From: Harmothoe impar
Taxonomy: Eukaryota > Annelida > Polychaeta > Phyllodocida > Polynoidae
DNA: 64,000 bases
Direction: 5' to 3'
NCBI GenBank assembly: GCA_947462335.1
Contig: OX381710.1
Location: 32,169,004-32,233,003, forward strand
Under the pieces are notes generated by a model. That model did no database searches. It had not been told where the DNA came from and worked only from the letters and a program-made list of their open reading frames with translations. The position numbers and the translations under genes are program-made. Of the stretch, positions 39,977-49,794 are shown piece after piece (within the stretch, counting starts at the first letter, position 1; every line of letters begins with the position of its first letter).

Positions 39977-40665
39977 CAGGAATAAGCCGGTCGGCAGAAC
40001 CTCACATTATCTCATTTAACGGCGTGAAATTACACAAAGGTTACATGGAATCATGTGGTAAAAGAAGCGGCCAAATACCACCCGAGTTTAAATGTGATTA
40101 ACGGTACTCCTTTTCCATAATTCTGAGTCTGACTTTGGTGAGGACTTCTTGTTTCAGTCATCAACAGAACTCTAGTGCTTGCTAGGAGGGATGGGGAAAG
40201 GGGGTTGGGGGGGGGGGGTAAGGCCCCGGGGTTAGACAGACTAAGGGAGCGTTCATTATTTATGCCAGGGGGGGGGTGTGCAAATCAGGGGGGGTGTCAT
40301 TTTTTTTAGGGGTATTCGGAGGGGGGGGGTCTTTTTTTTTCAACCTATTCTTAGGGGGGGGGTCTTTTTTTTTCAACCTATTCTGAGGGGGGGGGTCATT
40401 TTTTTTAGGGGTATTTATTTGGGAGGGGGTATTTTTTGACACAACGTGACGCCAATTTCACGACACATGTCGCGAATTGGGGTCATAAAGACGGTAGAAC
40501 TTTGCTAAATTTTTTGCCTACCAATCGACACATGAATGATTCACTACTTTTCTTTTCCTAAAGCAACAATAATTAACTGGAGAAAGAGCATTAATTCAAC
40601 ACGAGAAGAGTACAGAATGTAGGGGGTCTAAACAGAAAAGCTATCAGTGTGCAGTTAGATGAATG

Positions 40666-40980
40666 CTATTGTGGCACCGAGATATGACAGTAGGCTACTG
40701 TATCCGAAATAGTTTGGGTTAATTGGACTTTAGCCTTGCCCATCACGTTTTGGCATCCATATGCAAGGGTGAACTTGCCTACATTTTTAGACCCTGTCTT
40801 TCTTCCCAATAGAGGAGCAGATGCATAGTATGCAAGATGCAGATCTACCTCATATAATGTTGATACATTGTAGCTTAGGTCCACTCCACCAGTCAAAGGC
40901 GTGATTACACTAGTCATGATACACACTTTTCCTTGGTATCTTGTACCAGACCCTGCTAAATGAGCCACAGCGTTCTGATT
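40666..40980 (-). CDS. Coding-like terminal segment inside the 2.4-kb element
   Basis: Minus-strand frame of about 105 codons opening after a stop near 40997 and ending TAG at 40666. Residues include AVAHLAGSGTRYQGKV, VITPLTGGVDLSYNVS, TLYEVDLHLAYYASAPLL and CQNVMGKAKVQLTQTISD. The composition is balanced and free of repeats, unlike other frames here. No family is recognised. It could be an element gene, a captured host exon or chance. Confidence 0.35.
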   Translation of the reverse strand, partial: NQNAVAHLAGSGTRYQGKVCIMTSVITPLTGGVDLSYNVSTLYEVDLHLAYYASAPLLGRKTGSKNVGKFTLAYGCQNVMGKAKVQLTQTISDTVAYCHISVPQ

Positions 40981-41390
40981 GCAGAGCTCTCAATATTTTT
41001 AGAATACCTTCACCATCTCCCTGATAGCTGCCTGCTTCTCACAGATTCTAGGACTTATAAAATCAGCTGACTCATAGAGTAGACATGATCATCCCACTAT
41101 AAATCGATGTACCGAATGCCTTGAAATGTAGCAAATAGCCACCAGATCCACAGAGTTTTCTGCTGCGGATGCCACTCCTTCTGTCGCCAATTTCTAAATC
41201 TCCCTCTAAGTTCATCTTTGGCTTCAACAGAAATCAGGCACTGAATAATCATTGCTACTCATCGCTACTTGGCCTCATCAGAATTTTTAGAGCTCTATAT
41301 TTGGTTCTGGTCAAGTTGCTTCCGATGCTCTGCAGGGTTATCAGTGAGTTATTCATCACTATTTTAAAGCTTTTATTTTTTTTGGAGTCA

Positions 41391-41620
41391 ATTCATTCCC
41401 ATGGCTTGGTTATACTGACCACACATTAGAATATTTAAGGCAGGTACCTTATGGCATTTCCTCAAATAAAGATTATCAACTATGGTGCACGTAACATCAA
41501 TGCATACCATTGATAGCTTAATCAATTGTAATTGATCCGTGCTGTTATATAACAAAGACACATTCCCCTGTGACTCTTTGTTCAACTTCAAATTCTCACC
41601 CTCAGCTCCCTATTTCTTAC
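41391..41620 (-). CDS. Coding-like segment upstream inside the 2.4-kb element
   Basis: Minus-strand frame AEGENLKLNKESQGNVSLLY and DQLQLIKLSMVCIDVTCTIV, then NLYLRKCHK followed by AAG-GTACCT at about 41445, a possible donor. An acceptor-like AG lies near 41620. If spliced to the segment ending at 40666 it would give a ~170-residue product, but the intervening junction is not resolved. Confidence 0.28.
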
Positions 41621-42632
41621 TGATCCTAGCCTTTGGAAAACCAAACTAGGTTTAAATAGTGATCTTGTTCCTTTAACTGCAAGTTATAATACCAGGATAC
41701 ATTAAAATGGGCCGATTGACCTCTAGATTTTCAAAATTTTCTTCAGGTTTGCCACTATTATAATGTCCAGAGCATCCCTTCATCAAACATCTTTGTTTTA
41801 AGCTGCAGTAGTGCGGAACAGGGGGGGGGGGCTGGGGGCCTAGTAAAATGGGGGAGCCAATCTTTTTGGGAAACATGAACATTCTAGACTCAGAGTACCC
41901 AAGAATACACCAATCTCGAGGTAAAATTCCTAAAACTTTCTTGAAAGACAAGCTCAAAGTCCCTCAGAACACATCAATTTCAATGTAAAATTACTAAATT
42001 TCCCAGGATCATATGGTAGACTTCAGACCACTCTGAATACACTAATATAAAGGTCAAATTCCCAAATTTTCCTGGGGCTTGTGGCCCCAAAACAACCATT
42101 TGTTTCTCTCTCTAACCAACACTCATCAGCTGGCTTTGGGAGCTGGGCCTCCCAACTTTATCCACCTTCCACGGCCCCTGAGCTGGGCCATTTCATGGTA
42201 CTTCTAGCAAACAGTATTAGCAGGACTTGTAGGTGGGGACCAAAATAATCACACCAATTTTTTGCAAAAATATCAAACGTGCCAAGGAAACAGAAAAATG
42301 CGTGCTCTCCACATAAATATATTCACCATATTGTTATGCCCTATAACCACTCCATCAAATAAGCACATGCTATAATAGGTTATAGTATAGGACTATGTGG
42401 ACTTTGTATGTCGTTGATGCCATTATTAAGTATTTATAAACGTCTATGATGAGGGGGGGGGTCATTTTTTTTCAACCTATTCGGAGGGGGGGGGTCTTTT
42501 TTTTTTTACCCATTCGGAGGGGGGGGGTCTTTTTTTTTTGACCCATTCAGAGGGGGGGGGTCTTTTTTTTTTGACGTATTCGTTTTGCCAAACGCCCGCC
42601 CCCCCCTGCCATAAATAATGAACGCTCCCTAA

Positions 42633-42985
42633 GAGAGCAGGGAAGGAGCAACTGAAGGAAGGGAGGGTACAGGGAGGGGGAAGAGGATGGGAGGAGAGAA
42701 GGGCGAGGAATGAGTGAGGAAGGGAGGAAGGGGAGGACGGAATGGGAGGAAGGGGAGGGAGGGGAGGAAGGGGAGGAAGGGGAGAGAGGGGAGAAAGGGG
42801 ATGAGGGAGAGGGTAGGGGATAAGGGAAAGTGAAGAGTGAGGAAGGGAGAAAGAGGCAAGAGGGAGGAAGGGGAAGGGAGGGAAAATGGGTAAGGAAGGG
42901 GGAGGACGGATAGGAGGAAACAGGGAAGGGAGCAGGGAGGAGGGTGACAGGGCGGGGAGATAAGGATAAGACGGGCAGAAGGGAA
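42633..42985. repeat. Long polypurine tract
   Basis: About 350 bases almost wholly A and G on the plus strand, built from GGGAGGAAGGGGAGGA-type units with rare pyrimidines. The 190-211-codon Pro/Ser/Leu frames on the minus strand are by-products of it. Confidence 0.85.
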
Positions 42986-43009
42986 GGAAATGTGGGAGAG
43001 TACGAGGGC

Positions 43010-43095
43010 TCAAGACGGGTAAAATCGACAAGGCGACAAGGGAATTCTGGGGGCGGGCAAGGGACAAGGGACAAGACCCATTTCTTAGGATCGAC
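43010..43095 (-). repeat. TGTCGAT syllable repeat, 'CTTGTC' type
   Basis: AAAATCGACAAGGCGACAAG, GGGACAAGGGACAAG and AGGATCGACAAG are the complement of the units at 23335-23525. Confidence 0.7.
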
Positions 43096-43495
43096 AAGAG
43101 ACACAGCCCCATCCCTACCCCCCACCCCCGTCCGGGGCCCTAGTATGGGAATGTGACAGGAATGATTTTGGATTTCTTAAGTTACGCACTAGGGTATAGT
43201 GGATGAGTGAATGTGTGTGAGTGGGGGGGGGGGGGGGGGGGGCGTGGTACCAATATGCACCCCCCCACCCCCCCTGTACTCAATTTTCCCAGGGGATGAA
43301 ACCAAACCTGGACACTGTCCAACACGTGGTGAAACCTACCCCAGAAGTCTCCACAACTGTCCGCCCCAAATAGTAACCCAACTCTCAGAAAAATAATAAC
43401 CTCCCCCCCCCTCCCCCCTCCCCCTTATCTACCCCTCAGCAGTCACCATGACGGCGTGGACAGGTCCCGCGTGGTGAGATTCCGCCACTATTTAA
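43096..43495. other. G- and C-run-rich non-coding stretch
   Basis: G-run of about 18 at 43223-43241 and C-runs at 43260-43275 and 43400-43430. No gene. Confidence 0.4.
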
Positions 43496-43740
43496 TTAAC
43501 CCTTTATGGACGGCATGATGCCTTAAGGTACATGTTTATTGGTCGTCATGATGCACCAATGCAGCGCTGGTGAATGCTGCATTGGTGCATCATGCCGATA
43601 ACTTTAGAAGCGTATCAAAACTGTACTGTGGACACATACTGCATGGATCCACTATTTGTGAGGAGGTCTCCAGGGCTGCATTCATGCATCATGCCGACAA
43701 AGGGCATAGTGTATTAGAGCACTATGCTTACCCAAAAGGG
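43496..43740. mobile_element. TTAA-palindrome MITE
   Basis: TTAACCCTTTATGGACGGCA at left and the core ATGCACCAATGCAGCGCTGG. The right end is eroded or cut by the GGGAGTGATC element at 43744. Confidence 0.65.
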
Positions 43741-44022
43741 ATAGGGAGTGATCATTTTTTAACAACAGGGGGGGTGGTGTGTTGGGGGGGGGGCAAAACA
43801 ATTTGGAGCCCTCTTTGGGGGGGTCAACATAATTAACCTGTTTTGAGCCAAAAAGCCCGCACGTTACTATGCTTCAAAGGGCCCGCGCAAGCCGATTTGC
43901 GGCCATAAGGGGGGGGGGTAAACATTTTTGATCCCTCCTCGGGGGGGGGGGTGTAAAAAATTTCGCACGCTCCGCGCGGAAACCCACCTCCCCCCTGTTG
44001 TTAAAAAATGATCACTCCCTTA
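43741..44022. mobile_element. GGGAGTGATC MITE
   Basis: GGGAGTGATCATTTTTTAAC to TTAAAAAATGATCACTCCC, with G-runs and CCGCACGTTACTATGCTTCA inside. Flanks are ATA on the left and TTA on the right, so the duplication has one mismatch. Confidence 0.8.
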
Positions 44023-44113
44023 AGTATACTTTTTGTGTGAGGTGGGCGCCTGGTGCCGCATCTTTGAAGTCCTCCGTCCAATTACAACCTCCTTAATGAA
44101 TATCTTAATTAGA

Positions 44114-44349
44114 TTAACCCTTTAAGGACAGCAGACTGCTTTAATGCACTACCCCTGCTATCGATAGGCATGATACATGAATGCAGCCCTGGGGAGTAAC
44201 TCACCAGAGCTGCATTCATGCATCATGCCGACTCCACGTAGAGTGATGTACTCACAGAGAGTCGGCATGATGCATGAATGCAGTGCTGGCGAGTCACGCA
44301 AGACTAATGAATGAACCTGAATGATTCTTCTGCGTTCTTAAAGGGTTAA
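44114..44349. mobile_element. TTAA-palindrome MITE
   Basis: TTAACCCTTTAAGGACAGCA to GTTCTTAAAGGG-TTAA. Core CCTGGGGAGTAACTCACCAG. Confidence 0.8.
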
Positions 44350-44581
44350 CTCTTTAAGGGCGGCTTGTTGTTGACAGATTACATTGGTGGTCATGATGCA
44401 CCAATGCAGCCTCAGTGAGTAACTTGCCAGTGCTGCATTGGTGCATCATGTCTCAACATATATGGTCAGCATGTGAAGCATGAATGCAGCACTGGCAAGT
44501 TATTGATCAGGACTGCATTCATGCATCATGATGACCAAAGGCATGATACATTTATGCATCATGCCGTCCTTACAGGGTTAA
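44346..44581. mobile_element. TTAA-palindrome MITE, abutting
   Basis: Shares TTAA 44346-44349 with the previous copy; TTAACTCTTTAAGGGCGGC to GCCGTCCTTACAGGG-TTAA. Confidence 0.8.
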
Positions 44582-44742
44582 TGAATACATTAATTAGATT
44601 AGGGGCGGCTCCCCGCACCCCATTACCGCGTTAGGCGCCCTGGTTACCGCCATAGTAACCACGTCATGGTGGATATTTAATTTTAAATCTTCAAATGTCT
44701 CAACATTGTTTTCTAATCTCTAAAATTAGCCTTCTGCAATAA
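44582..44742. other. Non-coding stretch
   Basis: CATAGTAACCACGTCATGG at 44652 is reminiscent of X-box/CRE half sites. No exon. Confidence 0.3.
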
Positions 44743-45307
44743 AGGCTACGTCAACACCAAACTTTATGTGAATTCACTGTCAAAATTGACATCCCTTTAT
44801 AATGTGGTTGATATAATCTGATTTGAATATGGATTTCAAACTATGAAGGGTTTATATGGGTTAATATGGGTACATGTACGTGGGTCTCAAGCAATGTTTA
44901 TGAGGTAATTAGTTGAGCCGCACAGTGCTTCCATGTCCTTGGTCGTCATGATGCATGCATGCAGCGCTGGTGGGTACCTCAGTGCTGCATTTAAGCATCA
45001 TACCAACCCCAAGTGGTTGATACACTCCCGAAGCGTCGGCATGGTGCAGCTCTTGCGAGTTGCTCGCGAGGGAGGCGTGAGTGACTCACCAGGGCTGCAT
45101 GCATGCATCACGATGACAAAGGACATTGAAGCACTATGCCACCCTCAATTAATTGCCTCATATACATTTCTTGAGATATATATACATGTACCCATACTAA
45201 CCCTTCATAGTTTGAAATCCATATTCAAATCAGGCTATATCAATCACATTTTAAAGGGATGTCCATCTTGAGAGTGAATTCACACAAAGTTTGGTGTATG
45301 CAGACCT
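44743..45307. mobile_element. Foldback with 130-bp arms and a TTAA-palindrome copy in its loop
   Basis: Left arm 44743-44880 (CACCAAACTTT...GAATATGGATTTCAAACTAT) pairs with right arm 45182-45307. The loop (about 44930-45150) is TTAA-palindrome core sequence (CATGATGCATGCATGCAGC, GGGCTGCATGCATGCATCA) without intact ends. Confidence 0.65.
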
Positions 45308-45499
45308 AAAGGGTACACTGTATTAAGGCCTTATGCGGCCCTTAAAGGGTTAACTGTAGTGTGAGGGGTATATGTGGGTGCTGTCTAATCTAATTGTACA
45401 GATATGGGAAGTGAGTTTGCCTCTATATGAGGGGATATTTGTGCCTTTGGGGATTCATGTTGTAATAGTGTTACTGGTAGAGCGTAGATCCTAATGGAG
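45308..45499. other. Short non-coding stretch
   Basis: Begins with GGCCCTTAAAGGGTTAA (45338-45354), an orphan right end of a TTAA-palindrome MITE. Confidence 0.45.
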
Positions 45500-45742
45500 T
45501 TAACCCTTTAAGGACAGATGTCGCTGAAAGATGACATTTGTCGCACCAATGCAGTCCTGATGAGTAACTCGCCAGGGATGCATTGGTGCATCATGCCGAC
45601 CCTTCAGGAGTGTCCCTACCCCATAGAGTCGGCATGATGCTTGAATGCAGCTCTGGCGAGTTATTCGCCAGGGCTGCATTCATGCATCATGACGACCATG
45701 GGCATCATGTATTAAGGCATCATGCCACCATTAAAGGGTTAA
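45500..45742. mobile_element. TTAA-palindrome MITE
   Basis: TTAACCCTTTAAGGACAGAT to CCACCATTAAAGGG-TTAA, with both hairpin cores (CTGATGAGTAACTCGCCAG, CTGGCGAGTTATTCGCCAG). Confidence 0.85.
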
Positions 45743-45814
45743 TTTAGAGTACAGAAAGTGTCAGGTTCCAGCTTTCTGTAAAATATACATTATAAGCGGC
45801 AATGTATTACTGTA

Positions 45815-46015
45815 CACTGAAAAAGTAAACTTGTCTCCAGACTCGTCAAAGTCTATCATAAACTAAACGAGTCAAACCCTATCAGGTTACCATCCCACAA
45901 TTAGAATCTGGAGCTGCAAATGTCGGGTTTTGGGCTGGCACATGCCAAGTGGGTCTTCTATCTTCAGCTAGAAGACCCACTTCCTTGTCACTTAGACACG
46001 TTTTAAAAGCATTTT
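45815..46015. mobile_element. CACTGAAAAAGTAAAC MITE, left part
   Basis: CACTGAAAAAGTAAACTTGT then a hairpin AAGTGGGTCTTCTA/TAGAAGACCCACTT (about 45950-45985). It matches 48722-48985 but lacks the right terminus. Confidence 0.65.
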
Positions 46016-46097
46016 CAAAACTCAAACTATACTGTGAGGGAGGCAATAGATGGATAAGGGCTCCTGCTGATAAAGTTTAGGGCATCAATTTATACCC

Positions 46098-46333
<236 letters not shown>

Positions 46334-46394
46334 AAGTTGAGGCTGGGAGAGGGATGAATGTGACTGAGGTGCACATGTATGTGCCTTTACATCG

Positions 46395-46590
46395 GTACTC
46401 AGATTTTTGACGATGTCTCTGCGTCAATTTTTAGCAAGGAGGCTGTGTCGCCATGTCAAATTTTATATATATATAATATATACTAGGAGCTTATGAAAAA
46501 GTCTGTGTCCATCGATTTCTAAAACCCCCGTGTCGCATGTGTCGATTTTTAAAACCCCCGTGTCGCCGGTGGCGATTTTTACCCATGTAG
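46395..46590 (+). repeat. TGTCGAT syllable repeat, 'CGTGTC' type
   Basis: CCCGTGTCGCATGTGTCGAT and TTTTTAAAACCCCCGTGTCG repeat. The framework is unchanged but the syllable is CGTGTC or TGTGTC. Confidence 0.7.
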
Positions 46591-46719
46591 AGGCACATGT
46601 ATGAGGTGGTGACTGGGGTGATTGGCACCGAGTGACAGGTCGGCTGTCAGCGTCCATAGATTCCACCACCTTCACCTCTCTGACTGTTTTATTGACTTAA
46701 GCGGCTGTAAAGTCTGCTG

Positions 46720-46870
46720 GTCACGTGACTGCACTCAGTGACCCCACTCAGCCTCAAGGTCACCTTCGATCTCTGCCCTTTGTTGTCATGACAACAATGG
46801 CCGCCATCTTGATTCATCTCATCGCGCATGGGCAGGTGGGTGGGTGCGCATGTGTGGTTTAGCTCTGTGA
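46720..46870. promoter_or_regulatory. Promoter-like patch with X-box and YY1 motifs
   Basis: GTTGTCATGACAAC (palindromic RFX-type X-box, 46782) is followed by AATGGCCGCCATCTTG (YY1 type) and CATCGCGCATGGGC. The ATG reads MAAILIHLIAHGQ into CAG-GTGGGT, a possible donor at about 46836. It lies 0.85 kb before the two-exon gene and could be its distal promoter. Confidence 0.4.
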
Positions 46871-47539
46871 GCCCTGGTGGTGTTAAATGGAATTAACTAT
46901 ATTTAAGTAACACTTTAGAAATATAACTGACGAAAAGAGTCAACAATTTAATTGCAATTGAAAAGAAGCTTATTTTGACAAAATACATGATAGATAGGGT
47001 AGGGGTTTCACCCTAAGTCAAACTCATACCTTGAGTCAACCACTTTTGACATGAAATTACAAGTTTAGTATGCATCTGGTGACAATAAACTCCCACCGAT
47101 TTAAGAATTGATGTGTTTTCCAAATATAATTATATTTGGAAAACACATCAATAAACTGCACATTGCATCCGCATCGTCACTCTTTTTCATACTGTAAAAT
47201 CAGTCAGAAGTACCCCTGTTTGACCTGTTTTGACAAATAGAGAATGCAGATCTCTCCACTGTTCATACTCTTTGGTAGTTGCTGTATGAATGCTTTATAA
47301 AGCCAAGTACAGGGTAATTATCCGAGGCACCAGCCAAGGATAATTACCATTGTCCAAGGCTTATAACGCTTATGCAGTACATACCATATCTGACTTACAC
47401 TCACAGTAGGAGAAGCTGCTCAATGGACCACATCCACATGCAGCCATGTAGATATGGTATACAGTCAGGTCATCTCTTTTGTTCTCTTAGCCAACTGTGG
47501 TGTAAGGTCTTATAGACATTGGAAATGCTGAAGGCTCAT
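46871..47539. other. Non-coding stretch
   Basis: A short palindrome, TTGATGTGTTTTCCAAATAT and its complement, is at 47107-47152. No exon. Confidence 0.35.
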
Positions 47540-47687
47540 CCTAGACACGAGAATCAATGCCACTTCCGCTGGTTGCTGTCAACAGGACGCTACAAACCTA
47601 CGTCACAGACCGGAAACCAGCCTGCTCACGTCATCACGTGACTGTCCGCTGGTTACCGTCGGAGGCGCAGGTTGTCAATATAGAGGC
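47540..47687 (+). promoter_or_regulatory. Candidate proximal promoter of the two-exon gene
   Basis: Contains ACTTCCGC (ETS-like), GGTTGCTGTCAACAGG (X-box-like half), CACGTCATCACGTGAC (CRE/E-box) and GGTTACCGTCGG just before the ATG. GC-rich compared with its surroundings. Confidence 0.4.
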
Positions 47688-47740
47688 ATGAAGGGAACCA
47701 GCATCGATCGGTACAACGAGTCGAAGGACGCGTACTTAAG
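47688..47740 (+). CDS. Two-exon gene, exon 1 (unknown 90-residue protein)
   Basis: ATG at 47688 with G at -3. It encodes MKGTSIDRYNESKDAYL plus two bases of the next codon and ends in AAG-GTAAGT, a near-ideal donor (47741). The frame would stop at once in the intron (TAA), so the ORF is visible only after splicing. Joined to 48516 it gives a full reading frame. No family is recognised; small size, basic tail and a nearby RFX-type site would suit a ciliary or microtubule-associated protein, but that is a guess. Confidence 0.5.
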
Positions 47741-47774
47741 GTAAGTTCAGTACCTCCTGGTGGAGACTACTACA

Positions 47775-48048
47775 TATGGCCATAAAAAATAAAGTTTGTT
47801 TCCGGTAACCCGACCGGGTCTAGCAAAATAGGGCCGGGTCCCCCTCTTTTTTTCTCTTTTTAAAATTTTTCCATACATACCAGTTTAATTACGGTTTGTA
47901 AATCGGATAATTTTTAAGGATTTTAGAGGAAAAACGCTAAAAATAGGCCTAAAATAAGAAAAAAAAAAAAATAATAATAATCCGACCAGCCGGTTATGGG
48001 TTGTCTGACCATGTTACCGGAAACCAACCTTTTTTTTATTTGGCCTAT
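47775..48048. mobile_element. GGCC/TWA MITE, 'GACCGGGTC' subtype
   Basis: TAT on both sides; GGCCATAAAAAATAAAGTTT to ACCTTTTTTTTATTTGGCC. It lies within the candidate intron. Confidence 0.8.
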
Positions 48049-48344
48049 GTACAAGTATTTAGTTGAATGGACCATTTTTAAGGAATGAAGAAAACTCTGA
48101 TGTTTCACAGTATTTTGCAATGCTAAAAAGTTCAGAGCGGATAAAGACAAGGCAGTGAAGCTTCTAAAACCCTCTTCAAAAACATACTAAAAAGTTCAAC
48201 TGTAAAACATGGAGGGCCACCACTTTTGAATCTATGAAGTTTCTAGCTTGAATGCATATTCAGACCCCTCTTGAGCAGGGGAAGGAAAATAATTCACCCC
48301 TTTTAAGAAAAACCTAATAGCACAGTACTATTTATATATAACTC

Positions 48345-48450
48345 AAAGGGGTCAGCCGCAATTAATTTGAACCCGGCTGGAGAGGGGGGGGGGACAAAAA
48401 ATTTCAAACATCCACCAACCCCGCTGTTGTTAAGAAATGACCACTCCCTG
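48345..48450. mobile_element. GGGAGTGATC MITE, right half
   Basis: CTCAAAGGGGTCAGCC...AATTTGAACCCGGCTGGAGA and GTTGTTAAGAAATGACCACT-CCC match the right half of 62780-63111. Confidence 0.6.
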
Positions 48451-48515
48451 AAGTGCTGCAGAAAATAGTGGATCTACCATTGAAAGTCACGTTTTTCTCA
48501 GTGTAGTTTCTGCAG

Positions 48516-48735
48516 AAGATGGTGGACGCCCACTGTACCTGTGCTGGCACCCTCCCCACCTCACCATAGAGGCACCTGGCGGCCTACCATGGTACTACAG
48601 AAAGGGGGCAAGACGCCGCCATTACCCACAATACCAAGTCAGCCTCACACCAGTACTCAGCTCTATAGGACCAAGGCCAACACCAATAGAAAGGTGCAGT
48701 CAAGGCAGAAAGTCCATGCCACACTCAAAAAGTAA
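48516..48735 (+). CDS. Two-exon gene, exon 2 with MITE-derived stop codon
   Basis: Acceptor AGTTTCTGCAG at 48515. One base completes the split codon (AG+A), then RWWTPTVPVLAPSPPHHRG, TWRPTMVLQKGGKTPPLPTI and PSQPHTSTQLYRTKANTNRK lead to a basic tail VQSRQKVHATLKK and TAA at 48733. The exon is open over its 73 codons in this frame only. The last four codons and stop lie within the left end of the CACT(G/C)AAAAAGTAAAC MITE that begins at 48722, so the present C terminus is transposon-derived. The pre-insertion C terminus is unknown. Confidence 0.5.
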
Positions 48736-48985
48736 ACTTGTCTCCAGACTCTTCAAAGTGACGGTCTTAAAATAAACGAGTCAAAAACTTGTCTAAGTGA
48801 CAAGGAAGTGGGTCTTTTAGCTGGAGATAGAAGACCCACTTGGCATGTGCCAGCCCAAAACCCGACATTTGCCAGCTGCAGATTCTATTTGTAGGATGGT
48901 AACCTGATAGGTTAGACAACTTTTGACTCGTTTATTTTATGACAGTCACTTCGACGAGTCTGGAGACAAGTTTACTTTTTCAGTG
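48722..48985. mobile_element. CACT(G/C)AAAAAGTAAAC MITE, complete
   Basis: CACTCAAAAAGTAAACTTGT to ACAAGTTTACTTTTTCAGTG; CTCCAGACTC/GAGTCTGGAG continue the arms. It contains GTGGGTCTT...AAGACCCAC hairpin sequence. The partial relative at 45815 carries the same interior. Confidence 0.8.
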
Positions 48986-49007
48986 CAGGCAAATCGGATG
49001 TCTTTAG

Positions 49008-49087
49008 TTAACCCTTTAAGGATGGTATGACACCTTAATGCATCATGCCCTTGGTTGTCATGATGTATGAATGCAGCCCTGGTGAGT
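49008..49087. mobile_element. TTAA-palindrome MITE, left part, split by a retro-insertion
   Basis: TTAACCCTTTAAGGATGGTA to GCAGCCCTGGTGAGT; continues at 49624 with ACTCACCAGTGTTGC and ends at TTAA 49791-49794. Confidence 0.75.
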
Positions 49088-49623
49088 GATATTGAAGCTA
49101 GAGGCATACAAGATTTTGAGGTGTTCAAAGACAAAATGAAAGATCTCATGATGAAAACTGTACCAAAGAAACCTGAAGGGCTGTAAAGTACTGTCAACAG
49201 TATTCTTTTTTTAATTCTAGTGGGATGCATCTTTTTCTAAAAATTTTTTTTTTCTTTAAAGGGCATATAGGGGAATATCAAGGAAAGGTACAAGAACACC
49301 GCTTATGTTTTCTACAAGAATTTGTTTATTGTGTAATAAGTTTATATGACTGGTAAATTTTGTGTCGCTACCGTAACAACAGCGTGGCTGATGGTGCGAC
49401 ACTAACTTTATTTGTAGTATATAGATTATGATGTGTCCTTTTATTATCAATAATGATAACAATACATATAAATGATGTTCATGGCATAAAATTGACACCA
49501 CTGAAGAAAGATCACTTGATTGTAACTCGTCTATGATGAGCGACGATGGACACTGAAGATTTCTCTGTACCGGTATCCATATAAAAAAGTGCAAATAAAG
49601 TTTAAAAAAAATTTGTTCAAAAA
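49088..49623 (+). pseudogene. 5'-truncated retrocopy or LINE tail with a C-terminal coding fragment
   Basis: Starts abruptly in frame: DIEARGIQDFEVFKDKMKDL, MMKTVPKKPEGL, then TAA (49184). A ~400-base 3' UTR follows, with AATAAA at 49594 and an A-rich tail ending CAAAAA at 49623, next to ACTCACC of the interrupted MITE. This is the form of a 5'-truncated reverse-transcribed copy. No target duplication is obvious; the MITE halves join as GTGAGT/AACTCACC. Source protein not recognised, so a host mRNA and a LINE ORF are both possible. Confidence 0.6.
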
Positions 49624-49794
49624 ACTCACCAGTGTTGCTTTCAAGCATCATGTCAACCCTACGGGACCCTGACACTCCCGTCAACATGATGTACCAATGC
49701 TGCAGCACTGGCGAGTTACTTGCCGGGGCTGCATTGGTTCATCATGACGACAAATGTCATCTTTTAGCAACATCTGTCCTACTTAAAGGCTTAA
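49624..49794. mobile_element. Right part of the split TTAA-palindrome MITE
   Basis: ACTCACCAGTGTTGC core, second hairpin GCACTGGCGAGTTACTTGCC, and end CTTAAAGGC-TTAA. Confidence 0.75.

Larger units (their letters stand above)
40242..42632. mobile_element. 2.4-kb Harbinger-like element with coding-like cargo
   Basis: TAA (40242-40244 and 42630-42632) flanks ends GGGAGCGTTCATTATTTATG and its complement. Both ends continue into mirrored GGGGGGGGTCTTTTTTTT repeats (40265-40440 and 42450-42600). The ends resemble the GGGAGTGATC MITEs (GGGAG, AT-rich, then G-runs), so it may be a longer relative. Interior holds two minus-strand coding-like segments and degenerate ~80-bp repeats (41680-42080). No Harbinger transposase or Myb-like protein is recognised. 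Two independent insertions facing each other remain possible. Confidence 0.6.
47741..48515 (+). other. Intron of the two-exon gene
   Basis: 775 bases, GTAAGT at the start and TTCTCAGTGTAGTTTCTGCAG at the end. It contains a complete GGCC/TWA MITE (47778-48045) and a GGGAGTGATC right half (48345-48450). Confidence 0.5.

Noticed and set aside
40260..40442. Lys/Pro repeat protein KKKDPPP
   Set aside because: Translation of GGGGGGGTCTTTTTTTT repeats at the end of a transposon.
42477..43125. Minus-strand frames of 211 and 192 codons, Pro/Ser/Leu-rich
   Set aside because: Produced by the polypurine tract and G-run repeats; no domain or codon structure.
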